DNA from: Saccharothrix sp. HUAS TT1
Lineage (GTDB): Bacteria; Actinomycetota; Actinomycetes; Mycobacteriales; Pseudonocardiaceae
Assembly (NCBI RefSeq): GCF_040744945.1
Contig: NZ_CP160453.1
Span: 7,998,001 to 8,062,000 of the forward strand
Direction of reading: 5' to 3'
DNA length: 64,000 nt
The notes under the pieces were generated by a model. That model did no database searches. It worked only from the letters and a program-made list of their open reading frames with translations, and was not told where the DNA came from. Within the stretch, counting starts at the first letter, position 1. Each line of letters starts with the position of its first letter. Shown piece by piece: positions 52,344 through 60,559 of the stretch. The position numbers were made by a program, and so were the translations under genes.

Positions 52344-53693
52344 TCATGCTCGCACCGACGTCCGGGCGTCGTCGGTGCGGTTCAGCGAGCTGCCCCTGGT
52401 CTCCTTGGCCGCCAGCACCGCGATCACCGTCAGCACGCACATCCCGAGCACGTAGAGCACCACCGGGAAGGTGCTGTCGTAGGCCGCGAGCAGCGCGGTC
52501 GCGATGAGCGGCGCCACCGCGCCCGCCGCGATCGACGCCAGCTGGTAGCCGATGGACGCGCCCGAGTAGCGGACCTTCGTGCCGAACAGCTCGGAGAAGA
52601 ACGCGGCCTGCGGGCCGTACATCGCGCCGTGCAGCACCAGGCCGACGGTGACGGCCAGCGTCATCGGGACGAACGACCGGGTGTCCAGCAGGGCGAAGAA
52701 CGCGAACATCCACAGGCCGATGCCGACCGTGCCGATCAGGTACGTGGTGCGGCGGCCGATCCGGTCCGACAGCGCGCCCCACATCGGGATCGTCACCAGG
52801 TGCGCGAACGACGCGATCAGCACCGCGTTGAGCCCCGTCGAGCGCGGCATGCCCAGCTCCGTGGTGATGTAGACCAGGATGAACGCGGTGATCACGTAGT
52901 AGGACACGTTCTCCGCCATGCGCGCGCCCATCGCGATCAGCACCTCGCGCCAGTGGTGGCGCACGACGGCCACGATCGGCGGCTTCTCGGGGGCCTTGCT
53001 CAGCTCGGCCTTGCGCTGCGCCTCCAGGAAGACGGGCGACTCCGACACGCTGAGCCGGATCCAGAGCCCGATCAGGACGAGGAAGCCGGAGAGCAGGAAC
53101 GGCACGCGCCAGCCCCAGGACAGGAACGCCTCGTCGGTCTGCACGGCGGCCAGCACGGCGAGGACGGCGGTGGCGAGCAGGTTGCCCATGGGGACGCCCG
53201 CCTGCGGCCAGGAGGCCCAGAAGCCGCGTCGTTCGGCGCTGCCGTGCTCGGACACGATGAGCACCGCGCCACCCCACTCGCCGCCGAGGGCGAAGCCCTG
53301 CACCAGGCGCAGGAACGTCAGCAGCAGCGGCGCGCCGACGCCGATGGCGGCGTAGGTGGGCAGCAGGCCCATGGCGAACGTGGCGCCGCCCATCAGCACG
53401 AGGCTGAGCACGAGCAGCTTCTTGCGGCCGAGCTTGTCGCCGAAGTGGCCGAACACCAGGCCGCCCAGCGGGCGGGCCAGGAAGCCGATCGCGTAGGTGG
53501 TGAACGCGAGCAGCGTGCCGGTGAGCGGGTCCGCGGTGGGGAAGAACAGCTTGTTGAACACCAGGGCGGCGGCGGAGCCGTAGAGGAAGAAGTCGTACCA
53601 CTCGATCGTCGTGCCGATCAGGCTGGCCACGACGACCTTGGCGAAGGACGGTTTCGGCTGCGGCGGTGCGGCGTTGGTCATGTCGGTCACCAC
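52344..53693 (-). CDS. MFS transporter, MHS family, likely hydroxybutyrate or related acid importer
   Basis: 449 residues from GTG 53693; ATG 53681 (MTNAAPPQPK) is equally possible. Twelve membrane segments, with MHS motifs TIEWYDFFLYGSAAAL, GHFGDKLGRKKLLV and WGALSDRIGRRTTYLIG. Situated between a 3-hydroxybutyrate dehydrogenase and a GAF/PucR regulator, all on the same strand, which points to import of 3-hydroxybutyrate or a close organic acid. Five bases separate its stop from the regulator start. Confidence 0.88.
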   Translation of the reverse strand: MVTDMTNAAPPQPKPSFAKVVVASLIGTTIEWYDFFLYGSAAALVFNKLFFPTADPLTGTLLAFTTYAIGFLARPLGGLVFGHFGDKLGRKKLLVLSLVLMGGATFAMGLLPTYAAIGVGAPLLLTFLRLVQGFALGGEWGGAVLIVSEHGSAERRGFWASWPQAGVPMGNLLATAVLAVLAAVQTDEAFLSWGWRVPFLLSGFLVLIGLWIRLSVSESPVFLEAQRKAELSKAPEKPPIVAVVRHHWREVLIAMGARMAENVSYYVITAFILVYITTELGMPRSTGLNAVLIASFAHLVTIPMWGALSDRIGRRTTYLIGTVGIGLWMFAFFALLDTRSFVPMTLAVTVGLVLHGAMYGPQAAFFSELFGTKVRYSGASIGYQLASIAAGAVAPLIATALLAAYDSTFPVVLYVLGMCVLTVIAVLAAKETRGSSLNRTDDARTSVRA

Positions 53694-53718
53694 TTCGTTG
53701 GGGAGGGGGGTGGGGGCT

Positions 53719-54486
53719 TCACTGGGCGGTCCAGCCGCCGTCGATCGTGAAAGACGAACCGGTGACGTGGCCGGAGTGCGCGCCGCACAGCCACAGCACG
53801 ACGGAGGCCACCTCGGCCGGTTCGATGAGCTGCTTGATGGCGTGCCGGGTGAGCATCACGTCGGTCAGCACCTGCTCGGGTCCGATGCCGTGCGCGCGGG
53901 CCTGGTCGGCGACCTGGTTCTCCACCAGCGGCGTGCGCACGTAGCCGGGGCTGACGCAGTTGCTGGTCACGCCGTGCGGCGCGCCCTCCAGCGCGATGAC
54001 CTTGCTCAGCCCTTCCAGGCCGTGCTTGGCGGCGACGTAGGCCGACTTGAACGCGCTGGCCCGCGAGCCGTGCACGCTGGAGACGTTCACCACCCGGCCC
54101 CAGCCGCGCTGGTACATGTGCGGCAGCACGTGCCGGGCCAGCAGGAACGGCGCGGTCACCATCACCCGCTGCAGCAGCTCGAACCGGTCGGGCGGGAACT
54201 CGTGCACCGGCGCGACGTGCTGCAGCCCCGCGTTGTTGACCAGGACGTCGACCTCGGTCGGCAGGTCGCGGGCGGGGTCGACGTCGGACAGGTCGACCAC
54301 GTGCTCCGCGCCGCCGGTCTCGCGGGCCACCTCGGCGACCGCGTCGCCGTCGCGGTCGACCAGGAGCACCTTCGCCCCGGCTCGGGCGAGGGCGACCGCG
54401 CAGGCCCGCCCGATGCCGCTGCCGGCGCCGGTGACCAGGGCGGTGCGACCGGACAGGTCGTCGCTGTGACCGGGGACACTCGTCAT
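53719..54486 (-). CDS. 3-hydroxybutyrate dehydrogenase
   Basis: 255 residues from ATG 54486. SDR with TGAGSGIG, NNAGLQHVAPVHEFP, SSVHG, YVAAKHGLEG and SPGYVRTPLVENQV. The LQHVAPVHEFP and PLVENQV segments are characteristic of D-3-hydroxybutyrate dehydrogenases, which oxidise 3-hydroxybutyrate to acetoacetate with NAD+. Upstream lies about 190 bp with the promoter; downstream the MHS transporter and the regulator. With the secreted esterase at 49134 the set makes a compact hydroxybutyrate-use module. Confidence 0.9.
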   Translation of the reverse strand: MTSVPGHSDDLSGRTALVTGAGSGIGRACAVALARAGAKVLLVDRDGDAVAEVARETGGAEHVVDLSDVDPARDLPTEVDVLVNNAGLQHVAPVHEFPPDRFELLQRVMVTAPFLLARHVLPHMYQRGWGRVVNVSSVHGSRASAFKSAYVAAKHGLEGLSKVIALEGAPHGVTSNCVSPGYVRTPLVENQVADQARAHGIGPEQVLTDVMLTRHAIKQLIEPAEVASVVLWLCGAHSGHVTGSSFTIDGGWTAQ

Positions 54487-54680
54487 GGGCCGAAACGCTA
54501 GGTGACCTGCGGTTCAGCGGACATGTGACCAAGCCCCACAACCCGTGGGCGGTGGATGTGTTTAGCCAACAGTTAGCGGGGAAATGATCGGGTTGTCACA
54601 TACGGGGTGAAGCGGACAGGACTCGTATGTAGGCTGCTTTGGCCCGTTCGGGGGACGAAAGACGTCTTGGGGGTTACGAA

Positions 54681-54896
54681 GTGTCACTCACGCCGATCTA
54701 CGACGACCTGCTGCGCGAGTTCGAGGGCATCATCCTCGTCAGCGAGGCCGCCGAGGCGGTCCAGGCCGCCGCCGACGCCACCACCGACGAGCCGACCGCG
54801 CCCGCCGCACCCACCGCACCCACCGCGCCCGCCGCACCCACCGCGCCCGCCGCACCGACCGCGACGGACACCCCGGACACGCCGGCCGAGAGCTGA
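54681..54896 (+). CDS. small protein with Ala/Pro/Thr-rich tail
   Basis: 71 residues from GTG 54681, preceded by GGGGGTT. Residues 1-35 are an acidic amphipathic helix region (LTPIYDDLLREFEGIILVSE); residues 36-71 are a low-complexity Ala-Pro-Thr repeat (APTAPTAPAAPTAPAAP). No family is recognised. It stands alone, convergent with a TetR remnant. A real short gene is likely from its codon use and the ribosome site, but its role is unknown. Confidence 0.5.
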   Translation: MSLTPIYDDLLREFEGIILVSEAAEAVQAAADATTDEPTAPAAPTAPTAPAAPTAPAAPTATDTPDTPAES

Positions 54897-54900
54897 GGGG

Positions 54901-55598
54901 TCACGGCGTCGACGCGCTCTTCGAGCCGATGAGGGCTTCGACGCCGTCCAGCAGCAACCGGAGGCCGAACTCGAACCCGTCCTCCGAGTACGGCCCGACA
55001 CCGGCCCGCACCACCCGCGCCGGCGCCGGGTAGGCCGAGAAGTCCACCAGCTCGCCGAGCGCGGCGTCGCGCTCGCGCGCCTCCTCGGGGCTCTGCTCGC
55101 GGGCGTCGAGGCTCAGCCGCGCCTGGCCGCGCACGTACGCGTCGACCGACTCGACCACCGCCACGCCCTCCGCCCCGGTCGGGCCGGTGCCGTCCAGCAC
55201 CCGCAGCGCCGAGTCCAGCCACCGCAGCAGGTTCGGCCCCGGCGCGAGCCCGGCGGAGACCAGGTGCAGCACCCACGGGCGCCTGCGGAAGCCCTCGTGG
55301 TCGGCGCGGGCTCACGCCTCCACCTCGGCCCGCCAGTCGCCGGGCCGGCGTCCGGCAGCGGGTCCTCGGCCGCGACCGAGTCCGCCATCAGGGCCGCCGG
55401 CTCCGCCTTGCCCGGCAGGTAGGTGTAGAGCGACGCCGTGCCGACGCCCAGCTCCTCCGCCGCCCGGCGCATGGACAGCGCGCCCAGCCCCTCGACCTCC
55501 ACGACCTCGATCGCGGCGGCCACGATCCGTTCCGCCGTCAGCCCGCGGCGCGGGCCGCGGGCCGGTCTGCGGTCGTCCCGCCAGAGCAGTTCCAGCAC
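54901..55598 (-). pseudogene. TetR-family regulator, frameshifted and with an in-frame stop
   Basis: The N-terminal part reads from GTG 55598 (VLELLWRDD) through a good helix-turn-helix (LTAERIVAAAIEVVEVEG, MRRAAEELGVGTASLYTYL). Near 55345 the frame must shift by one to continue as DWRAEVEA, after which TGA at 55312-55314 replaces a probable Trp codon, and the rest (ARADHEGFRRRPWVLHLV to the stop at 54901) continues in that frame. Two lesions and its decayed divergent neighbour show an abandoned regulator-transporter pair. Confidence 0.8.
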
Positions 55599-55614
55599 TC
55601 GCCGCCGCGAGATG

Positions 55615-55917
55615 GCGCTGTCGGTGGTCGCGCGGCCGTTGGCGGGCGTGCTGGCCGACCGGTGGGAACGACGCCTCACCGCCGCCACCGGCGCGCTGCT
55701 CTACGCGGTGTCGTGCGCGGGGTACGCGCTGGCGGAGAGCGCACCTCTCGCCTGCGGCGCGGCGGTCGGCAGCCTGGTGGCGGGAGCGCTGCACGACGGG
55801 GCGCACTGGTGGGTGGCGTGCGTGGTGGCCGGCGGGATGATCCTCGCGGGCGCGGTCGTCGTGCCGCGGGCGGTGCGGCTGCTCGGCGTCCCGGACGTCC
55901 CGGTCACGACCGCGTGA
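55615..55917 (+). pseudogene. C-terminal fragment of an MFS transporter
   Basis: About 100 codons encode ARPLAGVLADRWERRLTAATG, two or three membrane segments and a short tail (AVVVPRAVRLLG): the MFS loop motif (R-P-x-x-G-x-L-x-D-R) and the last helices only. The N-terminal 250-300 residues are missing and the break abuts the start of the TetR remnant, so a deletion between the divergent regulator and transporter explains both. A GATC-rich terminator hairpin follows. Confidence 0.75.
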
Positions 55918-55920
55918 AAG

Positions 55921-55960
55921 CGATCGGGCCGCCGGGGAGCGATCCCCGACGGCCCGATCG
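55921..55960. terminator. bidirectional terminator before the LCP gene
   Basis: Outer 10-bp stem CGATCGGGCC / GGCCCGATCG, with an imperfect inner stem, between the MFS fragment and the convergent LCP gene. Confidence 0.75.
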
Positions 55961-55973
55961 CGGTGCGCATCCG

Positions 55974-57083
55974 CTACTTCGGCGCCGGGAGCAGGTCGGC
56001 CGGCACCGGCTCGTCCTTCTCCAGCGCGCCGAACAGGCGCAGCGCGTTCTCCCGGTCCCACTGCACGACCGAGCCCGCGCCCGGCACGGTCGGCGTGCCG
56101 CCCACCGGCACGGTCACCGTGTCCACTCCCCCGCCCATGGCGAACGCCATGCCCGCGAGGTGGTGCAGGTGGTCGTCGGAGTTCACCGAGATCGAGTCGG
56201 TGCCCGCGAACAGCAGCGGGAACGCCCGGAACGGGTTGGCCAGCGTGCCGAAGCTCGTCGCCTTGTCGGTCAGGGCGGCGAGGAACTTGCGCTGGTTCTC
56301 CACCCGCTGGAGGTCGGCCGTGGCGAACGCCCTGGTGCGGACGAAGCCCAGCGCCTGGGCGCCGTCCAGCTCCTGGCAGCCGGGCTGGAGGTCCAGGCCC
56401 GCCAACGGGTCCTGCATCGGCTCGTCGATGCACATGTCCACGCCGCCGACCGCGTCCACGATGCCGGCGAACCCGCCGAAGCCGATCTCCATGTAGTGGT
56501 CGACGTGGATGCCCGTGGCGCCCTCGACGGTCTGCACCAGCAACGACGGCCCGCCGAACGCGAACGCCGCGTTGATCTTGTTCTTGCCGTTGCCGGGGAT
56601 GTCCACATAGGAGTCCCGGGGCACGCTCACCAACGTCGACTTCCCGGAGCCCTCCGGGATGTGCAGCAGCATGATGGTGTCCGTGCGCCGGCCGCCCGCG
56701 TCACCGGTGGCCAGGTCGGCCTTCTGCTCCTCGGTCAGGTCGTCGCGCGCGTCCGATCCGACCAGCAGCCAGTTGGTGCCGGGCGTGTCGGCGGGCCGGT
56801 CCGGGTAGTCGGCCAGCGCGTCGATCCGGCGCAGCGACCCGTCGACGTAGAACCACAGGCCGATCCCGAACGCCAGCAGCAGCACCAGCACGACGCCGAT
56901 GGCGCGACCGATCCTCGGCTTGCGGCGCTTGGCCGCCGGGCGTGGCCGGGCTTGCGCGTAGGCGGCTGTCGGGCGCGGCTGCTGCTGGTACCCGCCCGGC
57001 TGCGGCCTGCGCGGCGGTTGCTGCGGCCTGCCCTGTCGGTACCCGCCCTGCTGATACCCGCCCTGCTGGTATCCGGCGTTCAT
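55974..57083 (-). CDS. LCP (LytR-CpsA-Psr) family cell-wall glycopolymer ligase
   Basis: 369 residues from ATG 57083 (a GTG at 57086 is directly upstream). The cytoplasmic N-terminus is a low-complexity Gly/Gln/Tyr/Arg/Pro stretch (YQQGGYQQGGYRQGR) followed by basic residues, a membrane segment near 60-80 (AIGVVLVLLLAFGIGLWFYV), then the LCP domain: LLVGSDARDD, RTDTIMLLHIP, VSVPRDSYVDIPG and VRTRAFATADLQRVENQR with the conserved Arg and Asp residues. LCP enzymes attach glycopolymers (arabinogalactan or teichoic-like) to peptidoglycan. The N-terminal repeat may be a phosphorylation or interaction region. Confidence 0.92.
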   Translation of the reverse strand: MNAGYQQGGYQQGGYRQGRPQQPPRRPQPGGYQQQPRPTAAYAQARPRPAAKRRKPRIGRAIGVVLVLLLAFGIGLWFYVDGSLRRIDALADYPDRPADTPGTNWLLVGSDARDDLTEEQKADLATGDAGGRRTDTIMLLHIPEGSGKSTLVSVPRDSYVDIPGNGKNKINAAFAFGGPSLLVQTVEGATGIHVDHYMEIGFGGFAGIVDAVGGVDMCIDEPMQDPLAGLDLQPGCQELDGAQALGFVRTRAFATADLQRVENQRKFLAALTDKATSFGTLANPFRAFPLLFAGTDSISVNSDDHLHHLAGMAFAMGGGVDTVTVPVGGTPTVPGAGSVVQWDRENALRLFGALEKDEPVPADLLPAPK

Positions 57084-57155
57084 CACGCGACCCCGTCCGT
57101 GTGTCGGTCACTGCTCGCACCTATAGACGCGGTGCGGCGCAAGAGGTTGCCCACC

Positions 57156-57545
57156 CTAGTGGTCGGGCGGCAGCACGAGCGCCGCCAGCAGGCGGTCCAG
57201 CTCGGCCTCCGGGTCGTCGGTCAGGCCGGTGTGCGCGGGCGAGGTCTGGATGATGGTGCTGCGCGGCGCGGTCAGCCAGCGGAAGCGCTGGCCCGCCGAC
57301 GTGCGCGACACCGGTCCCGCCGTCGGCGCCCCGTCGCACGACAGCCCCAGGTGCTCCAGGCTCGCCCGCAGCACCTCGACGTCCAGGAACGGGTCCAGCG
57401 CCAGCACCCGCCGCTCGTCGACGTGCACGCGCGCGCCGAGGAAGTCCAGCTCCTTGCAGTAGACCAGCACGCCGACGTTGACCGACTCGCCGCGCTCCTG
57501 CCGGGGCACGGCGCGCAGCAGCGCGTACTCAAACACGTGCGGCAC
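57156..57545 (-). CDS. DUF3037 family protein
   Basis: 129 residues from GTG 57545, overlapping the end of the HipA-like gene by 17 nt. The DUF3037 pattern is VFEYALLRAVPRQERGESV and NVGVLVYCKELDFLGARV, with the acidic DDPEAELDRLL C-terminus. The family is of unknown function, often next to HipA-like kinases, which is exactly the context here. The overlap means a fixed-ratio pair. Confidence 0.85.
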   Translation of the reverse strand: MPHVFEYALLRAVPRQERGESVNVGVLVYCKELDFLGARVHVDERRVLALDPFLDVEVLRASLEHLGLSCDGAPTAGPVSRTSAGQRFRWLTAPRSTIIQTSPAHTGLTDDPEAELDRLLAALVLPPDH

Positions 57546-58323
57546 GGGCGGCCTCCAGAGCGTCGACCCAGGTCCGCGGCGCGGCCAGGCGGGCGGTGAA
57601 GAACGACTCGTACGCCTCGCGCACGGCCTGCGGCGTGCCGAACGACTCGTCCTGCGCCAGCCACTGGTCGGGCACCAGCGCCAGCACCTCGCGCACCAGC
57701 TCGGGCGTGACGCGGGCGGTCAGCTCCGCGTCCACGTCGGCCAGGGGACCGGCGAACGGCAGCACGAGGTGGTCGGCGACGTCGAACCGGTAGCTCGCCG
57801 CCGGGAACTTCTCCGGCCGCCAGGAGTGGTGGAAGTACAGCGAGGCGCCGTGGTCGATCAGCCACAGCTCGCGGTGCCAGAGCAGCGTGTTCGGGTTGCG
57901 CCAGCTGCGGTCGACGTTGAGCGTGAGGGCGTCCAGCCACAGCAGCCGGGTGGCGAGGTCGGCGCCCGGCTCCCGCACCACCGGGTTGTAGTCGAACGAG
58001 CCGGGCAGGTAGTCCAGCCCGAGGTTGAGCCCGCCGCTGGCCTTCAGCAGCTCCTGGACCTCCTGGTCGGGCTCGGCGCGGCCCAGCTCCGGGTCCAGCT
58101 CGACCAGCACGATCTCGGGCACCCGGAAGCCGAGGCGGCGAGCCAGCTCGCCGACGACGATCTCGGCGATCAGCGCCTTCACGCCCTGGCCCGCGCCGCG
58201 GAACTTGAGCACGTACATGCCGAGGTCGTCGGCTTCGACCAGGCCGGGCAGGGAACCGCCCTCCCGGAAGGGCGTGACGTAACGCGTGGCCGCGACTCTG
58301 CGCAGCCCGTTCGTGGGGTTCAC
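57529..58323 (-). CDS. HipA-like kinase domain protein
   Basis: 264 residues from GTG 58323. Motifs of the HipA-type phosphatidylinositol-kinase-like fold: YVLKFRGAGQGVKALIAEIV (P-loop region and lysine), LWLDALTLNVDRSWRNPN (catalytic D-R-x-x-x-N) and LWLIDHGASLYF (metal-binding D). The N-terminal part of classical HipA is missing, so it is a short form. Paired by overlap with a DUF3037 protein. HipA itself is a tRNA-synthetase-phosphorylating toxin; whether this relative acts as a toxin or a regulator is not known. A perfect inverted repeat lies upstream of its start. Confidence 0.85.
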   Translation of the reverse strand: MNPTNGLRRVAATRYVTPFREGGSLPGLVEADDLGMYVLKFRGAGQGVKALIAEIVVGELARRLGFRVPEIVLVELDPELGRAEPDQEVQELLKASGGLNLGLDYLPGSFDYNPVVREPGADLATRLLWLDALTLNVDRSWRNPNTLLWHRELWLIDHGASLYFHHSWRPEKFPAASYRFDVADHLVLPFAGPLADVDAELTARVTPELVREVLALVPDQWLAQDESFGTPQAVREAYESFFTARLAAPRTWVDALEAARAARV

Positions 58324-58372
58324 GGTGTTTATTTTGCCGCTGCTTCGCAGGCGGCGGCTCGGTCGCCTGGAA

Positions 58373-58445
58373 GTCGACCGTTCACTCCTCATTTCCCGAC
58401 GATCGAAGGGCGTGATCGTCGGGAAATGAGGAGTGAACGGTCGAC
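58373..58445. repeat. perfect 32-bp inverted repeat with 9-base loop
   Basis: The arm at 58373-58404 (beginning GTCGACCGTTCACTCCTC) is the exact reverse complement of the arm at 58414-58445, with loop GAAGGGCGT at 58405-58413. It lies between the HipA-like gene start and the end of the SGNH esterase. There is no T-run and the stem is far longer than an ordinary terminator. It is the longest perfect palindrome I noticed in the window. Confidence 0.92.
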
Positions 58446-58456
58446 GCGACCTCGCG

Positions 58457-58556
58457 GGTGGGGCAAGGGGGCAGGGGGAAGGGGGCAGGGGGAGGGGGGA
58501 AGGGGAAGGGGAAGGAGCAGTTGGGTGGGAGGTGAGGGGCGGGGGCGAGTGGGGGG
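58457..58556. repeat. G-rich purine tract
   Basis: About 100 bases that are almost only G with some A on the plus strand (GGGGGCAGGGGGAAGGGGG and similar runs), ending at the SGNH esterase stop. Numerous G-runs of four to six bases spaced by short linkers could form G-quadruplexes on the plus strand (template for the esterase mRNA's 3' end). Confidence 0.8.
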
Positions 58557-59303
58557 TTAGTTGGGTGAGGTGGCTTTGGTCAGGGCGGTGAGGTAGCCGG
58601 ACTCCTGGCCCGCCCGGTTCGGGTGGTAGGAGCGGTCGACCGGGACCAGGACCAGGCCGTTCAGCCACGAGTCGTCGGCGCACACGCCGTGGCCCGCGAA
58701 CGCCTCCCGCACGTCGGCGTACGCGAACCCGACCGCGGCCGTCCGGTCCGCGGTCACCTCGGCCAGCGCGTCGGCCGCCCGGTTCACCGAACGGCGCTTC
58801 GCCTCGCTCATCAGGCACCACGACTCGAACGAGAACAGCCGCGGGTAGCCCAGCACGACGACGTCGGCCGACGTGCGGTCGCGCACCGCGCCGTACAGCC
58901 CGTCCAGCCGGCCGGGCAGCTCGTCGCGGATGAACCGCTCCGCCTCGCCGGTCCGCGCCGCGCACTCCTCGTCGCTGCCCAGCGTGCACGTCGTCATGAC
59001 GTCGCTGAACCCCGCGTCGTTGCCGCCCGCCGTGATCGTCACCAGCGTGGTCGCGGCCGTGATGCGCTCGGCCTGCTCCGCCACCTCGCCGGTCCGGGCC
59101 CCCGCGCACGCCGCCAGCACCACGGACGCGCCGGTGCGCTCGCCCCACAGCCTCGGGTACGCGTGCGGGCTCTGCCGGCAGTCGTCGGACGCCTCGTCGC
59201 CCGCGCCGAGGCCCGCCGCGTAGGAGTCGCCCAACGCGACGAGCTCCGGCGCGGCGGGCGCGGGGACCATGGACACGAGCAGCGCGAACGCCATCACCTT
59301 CAT
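58557..59303 (-). CDS. secreted SGNH/GDSL-type esterase
   Basis: 248 residues from ATG 59303. Signal peptide about 1-17 (MKVMAFALLVSMVPAPA). Block I GDSYAAG (nucleophile Ser), block III GGND and block V SYHPN (catalytic His) mark an SGNH hydrolase; two to three Cys pairs suggest an extracytoplasmic enzyme. Probable lipase or esterase; substrate unknown. The stop overlaps the end of a G-rich tract. Confidence 0.9.
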   Translation of the reverse strand: MKVMAFALLVSMVPAPAAPELVALGDSYAAGLGAGDEASDDCRQSPHAYPRLWGERTGASVVLAACAGARTGEVAEQAERITAATTLVTITAGGNDAGFSDVMTTCTLGSDEECAARTGEAERFIRDELPGRLDGLYGAVRDRTSADVVVLGYPRLFSFESWCLMSEAKRRSVNRAADALAEVTADRTAAVGFAYADVREAFAGHGVCADDSWLNGLVLVPVDRSYHPNRAGQESGYLTALTKATSPN

Positions 59304-59343
59304 GTCCCCGGCCTACCACTGTGGATGGTGCCGCCGGCGGAAG

Positions 59344-60474
59344 TTAACCCTTCAGGGCGACGCACACCGGGATGGGCGCGGCGGTGGTGTGCGCGAGCCG
59401 CAACCCGCCGGTCCGCCGGTCGACCGCGAACGCGGTGACCGAGTCGGAGTTCTGGTTGGCCGCCAGCAGGAACCGGCCGGACGCGTCCAGCTCCAAGTGC
59501 CGGGGGAACTTCCCGCCGACCGGCGTCGCCTCGACCAGCCGCAGCGCCGCGCCGCCGCGTTCCACGGCGAACACGGCCACGCTGTCGTGGCCCCGGTTGG
59601 ACAGGTAGACGAACCGCCCGTCCGCCGACACCAGCACCTCGGCCGGGTAGTTGCGCGGCGTGGTCGGCGCGCCGGCCGGGAGGGTGCTCAGCTTCGGGCC
59701 CGGCTTGAGCACGCCGCGGTCGTAGCTCGCCACCACGACGGTGGAGTCGAGTTCGTTGGCGATGTAGGCGAACCGGCCCGAGGGGTGGAACGCCAGGTGC
59801 CTCGGCCCCGCGCCGGCGTGCACGCGGGCCGTGCCGGTCAGGGTCAGCTTGCCCTCGTCACCGAGGCGGTAGCTGTGGACCGAGTCGGTGCCCAGGTCTA
59901 CGGCCAGCACGAACTCGCCGGTCGGGTCGGGCAGCACCTGGTGCGCGTGCGGCCCCTCCTGCCGGTCCGGGTCCGGTCCGGCGCCCCGGTGCTCGACCAG
60001 GTCGGTGCGCTCGCCCAGCGAGCCGTCGGGCAGCACCGGGTGCACGGCCACGCTGCCCGAGCTGTAGTTGGCCGACAGCAGGAACCCCCTGTGCAGCGCC
60101 AGGTGGCACGGGTCCGCGCCGCCGGTGCTCCGGCTGCCGACCACCTTCGGCACGCCGTCCGGGCCGACCGCCAAGGCGGTCACCTCACCGTCGGACTTCT
60201 CGTTGACCACGTACACGTGCCGCCCCGCGTCGATCACGAACGACGGGTTGACCACGTCCGGCACCACGCCGGTGACGCGCAACCGGCCGGTCGACGGGTC
60301 GTACGCGCCCAGGCCGAGGCCCGTGCCACCTCCCGGCCAGGAGGTGTAGGTGCCCAGGTAGGCGCGGACCTCCGCCCGCCCCAGCAGCTCCTCGGCCCCG
60401 GATACGCCCTCGGTCATCAGCAACCCCGCTCCCACGCCAACGGCACCCAGGAACCGCCGCCTGTCCACCACCAC
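59344..60474 (-). CDS. lactonase family (6-phosphogluconolactonase-like beta-propeller), Tat-type signal
   Basis: 376 residues. GTG 60474 is chosen because GGAGG lies 6 bases upstream; two further GTGs follow immediately and the frame is open to 60534. N-terminal DRRRFLGAVGVGAG looks like a twin-arginine signal. Seven-bladed propeller repeats: YLGTYTSWPGG, ANYSSGSVAVH, PHAHQVLPDPTGEFVLAVDLG in part, YLSNRGHDSVAVF, LAANQNSDSVTAF. Members hydrolyse lactones such as 6-phosphogluconolactone; a Tat-exported copy may act on other lactones outside the cell. Confident at family level only. Confidence 0.85.
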   Translation of the reverse strand: MVVDRRRFLGAVGVGAGLLMTEGVSGAEELLGRAEVRAYLGTYTSWPGGGTGLGLGAYDPSTGRLRVTGVVPDVVNPSFVIDAGRHVYVVNEKSDGEVTALAVGPDGVPKVVGSRSTGGADPCHLALHRGFLLSANYSSGSVAVHPVLPDGSLGERTDLVEHRGAGPDPDRQEGPHAHQVLPDPTGEFVLAVDLGTDSVHSYRLGDEGKLTLTGTARVHAGAGPRHLAFHPSGRFAYIANELDSTVVVASYDRGVLKPGPKLSTLPAGAPTTPRNYPAEVLVSADGRFVYLSNRGHDSVAVFAVERGGAALRLVEATPVGGKFPRHLELDASGRFLLAANQNSDSVTAFAVDRRTGGLRLAHTTAAPIPVCVALKG

Positions 60475-60559
60475 ACCGAACCTCCGCTCGACCGCCCGCG
60501 GCGATCCCACAGTGGCCTGGACCACCCTGAACAAGCAAGAGGCGCAATGAAGATTGCGT

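Noticed and set aside
54781..54880. Ala-Pro repeat as a CRISPR-like or tandem DNA array
   Set aside because: The repeat is coding (short Ala/Pro/Thr units in a small gene) with no spacers; no CRISPR array is present anywhere in the window.
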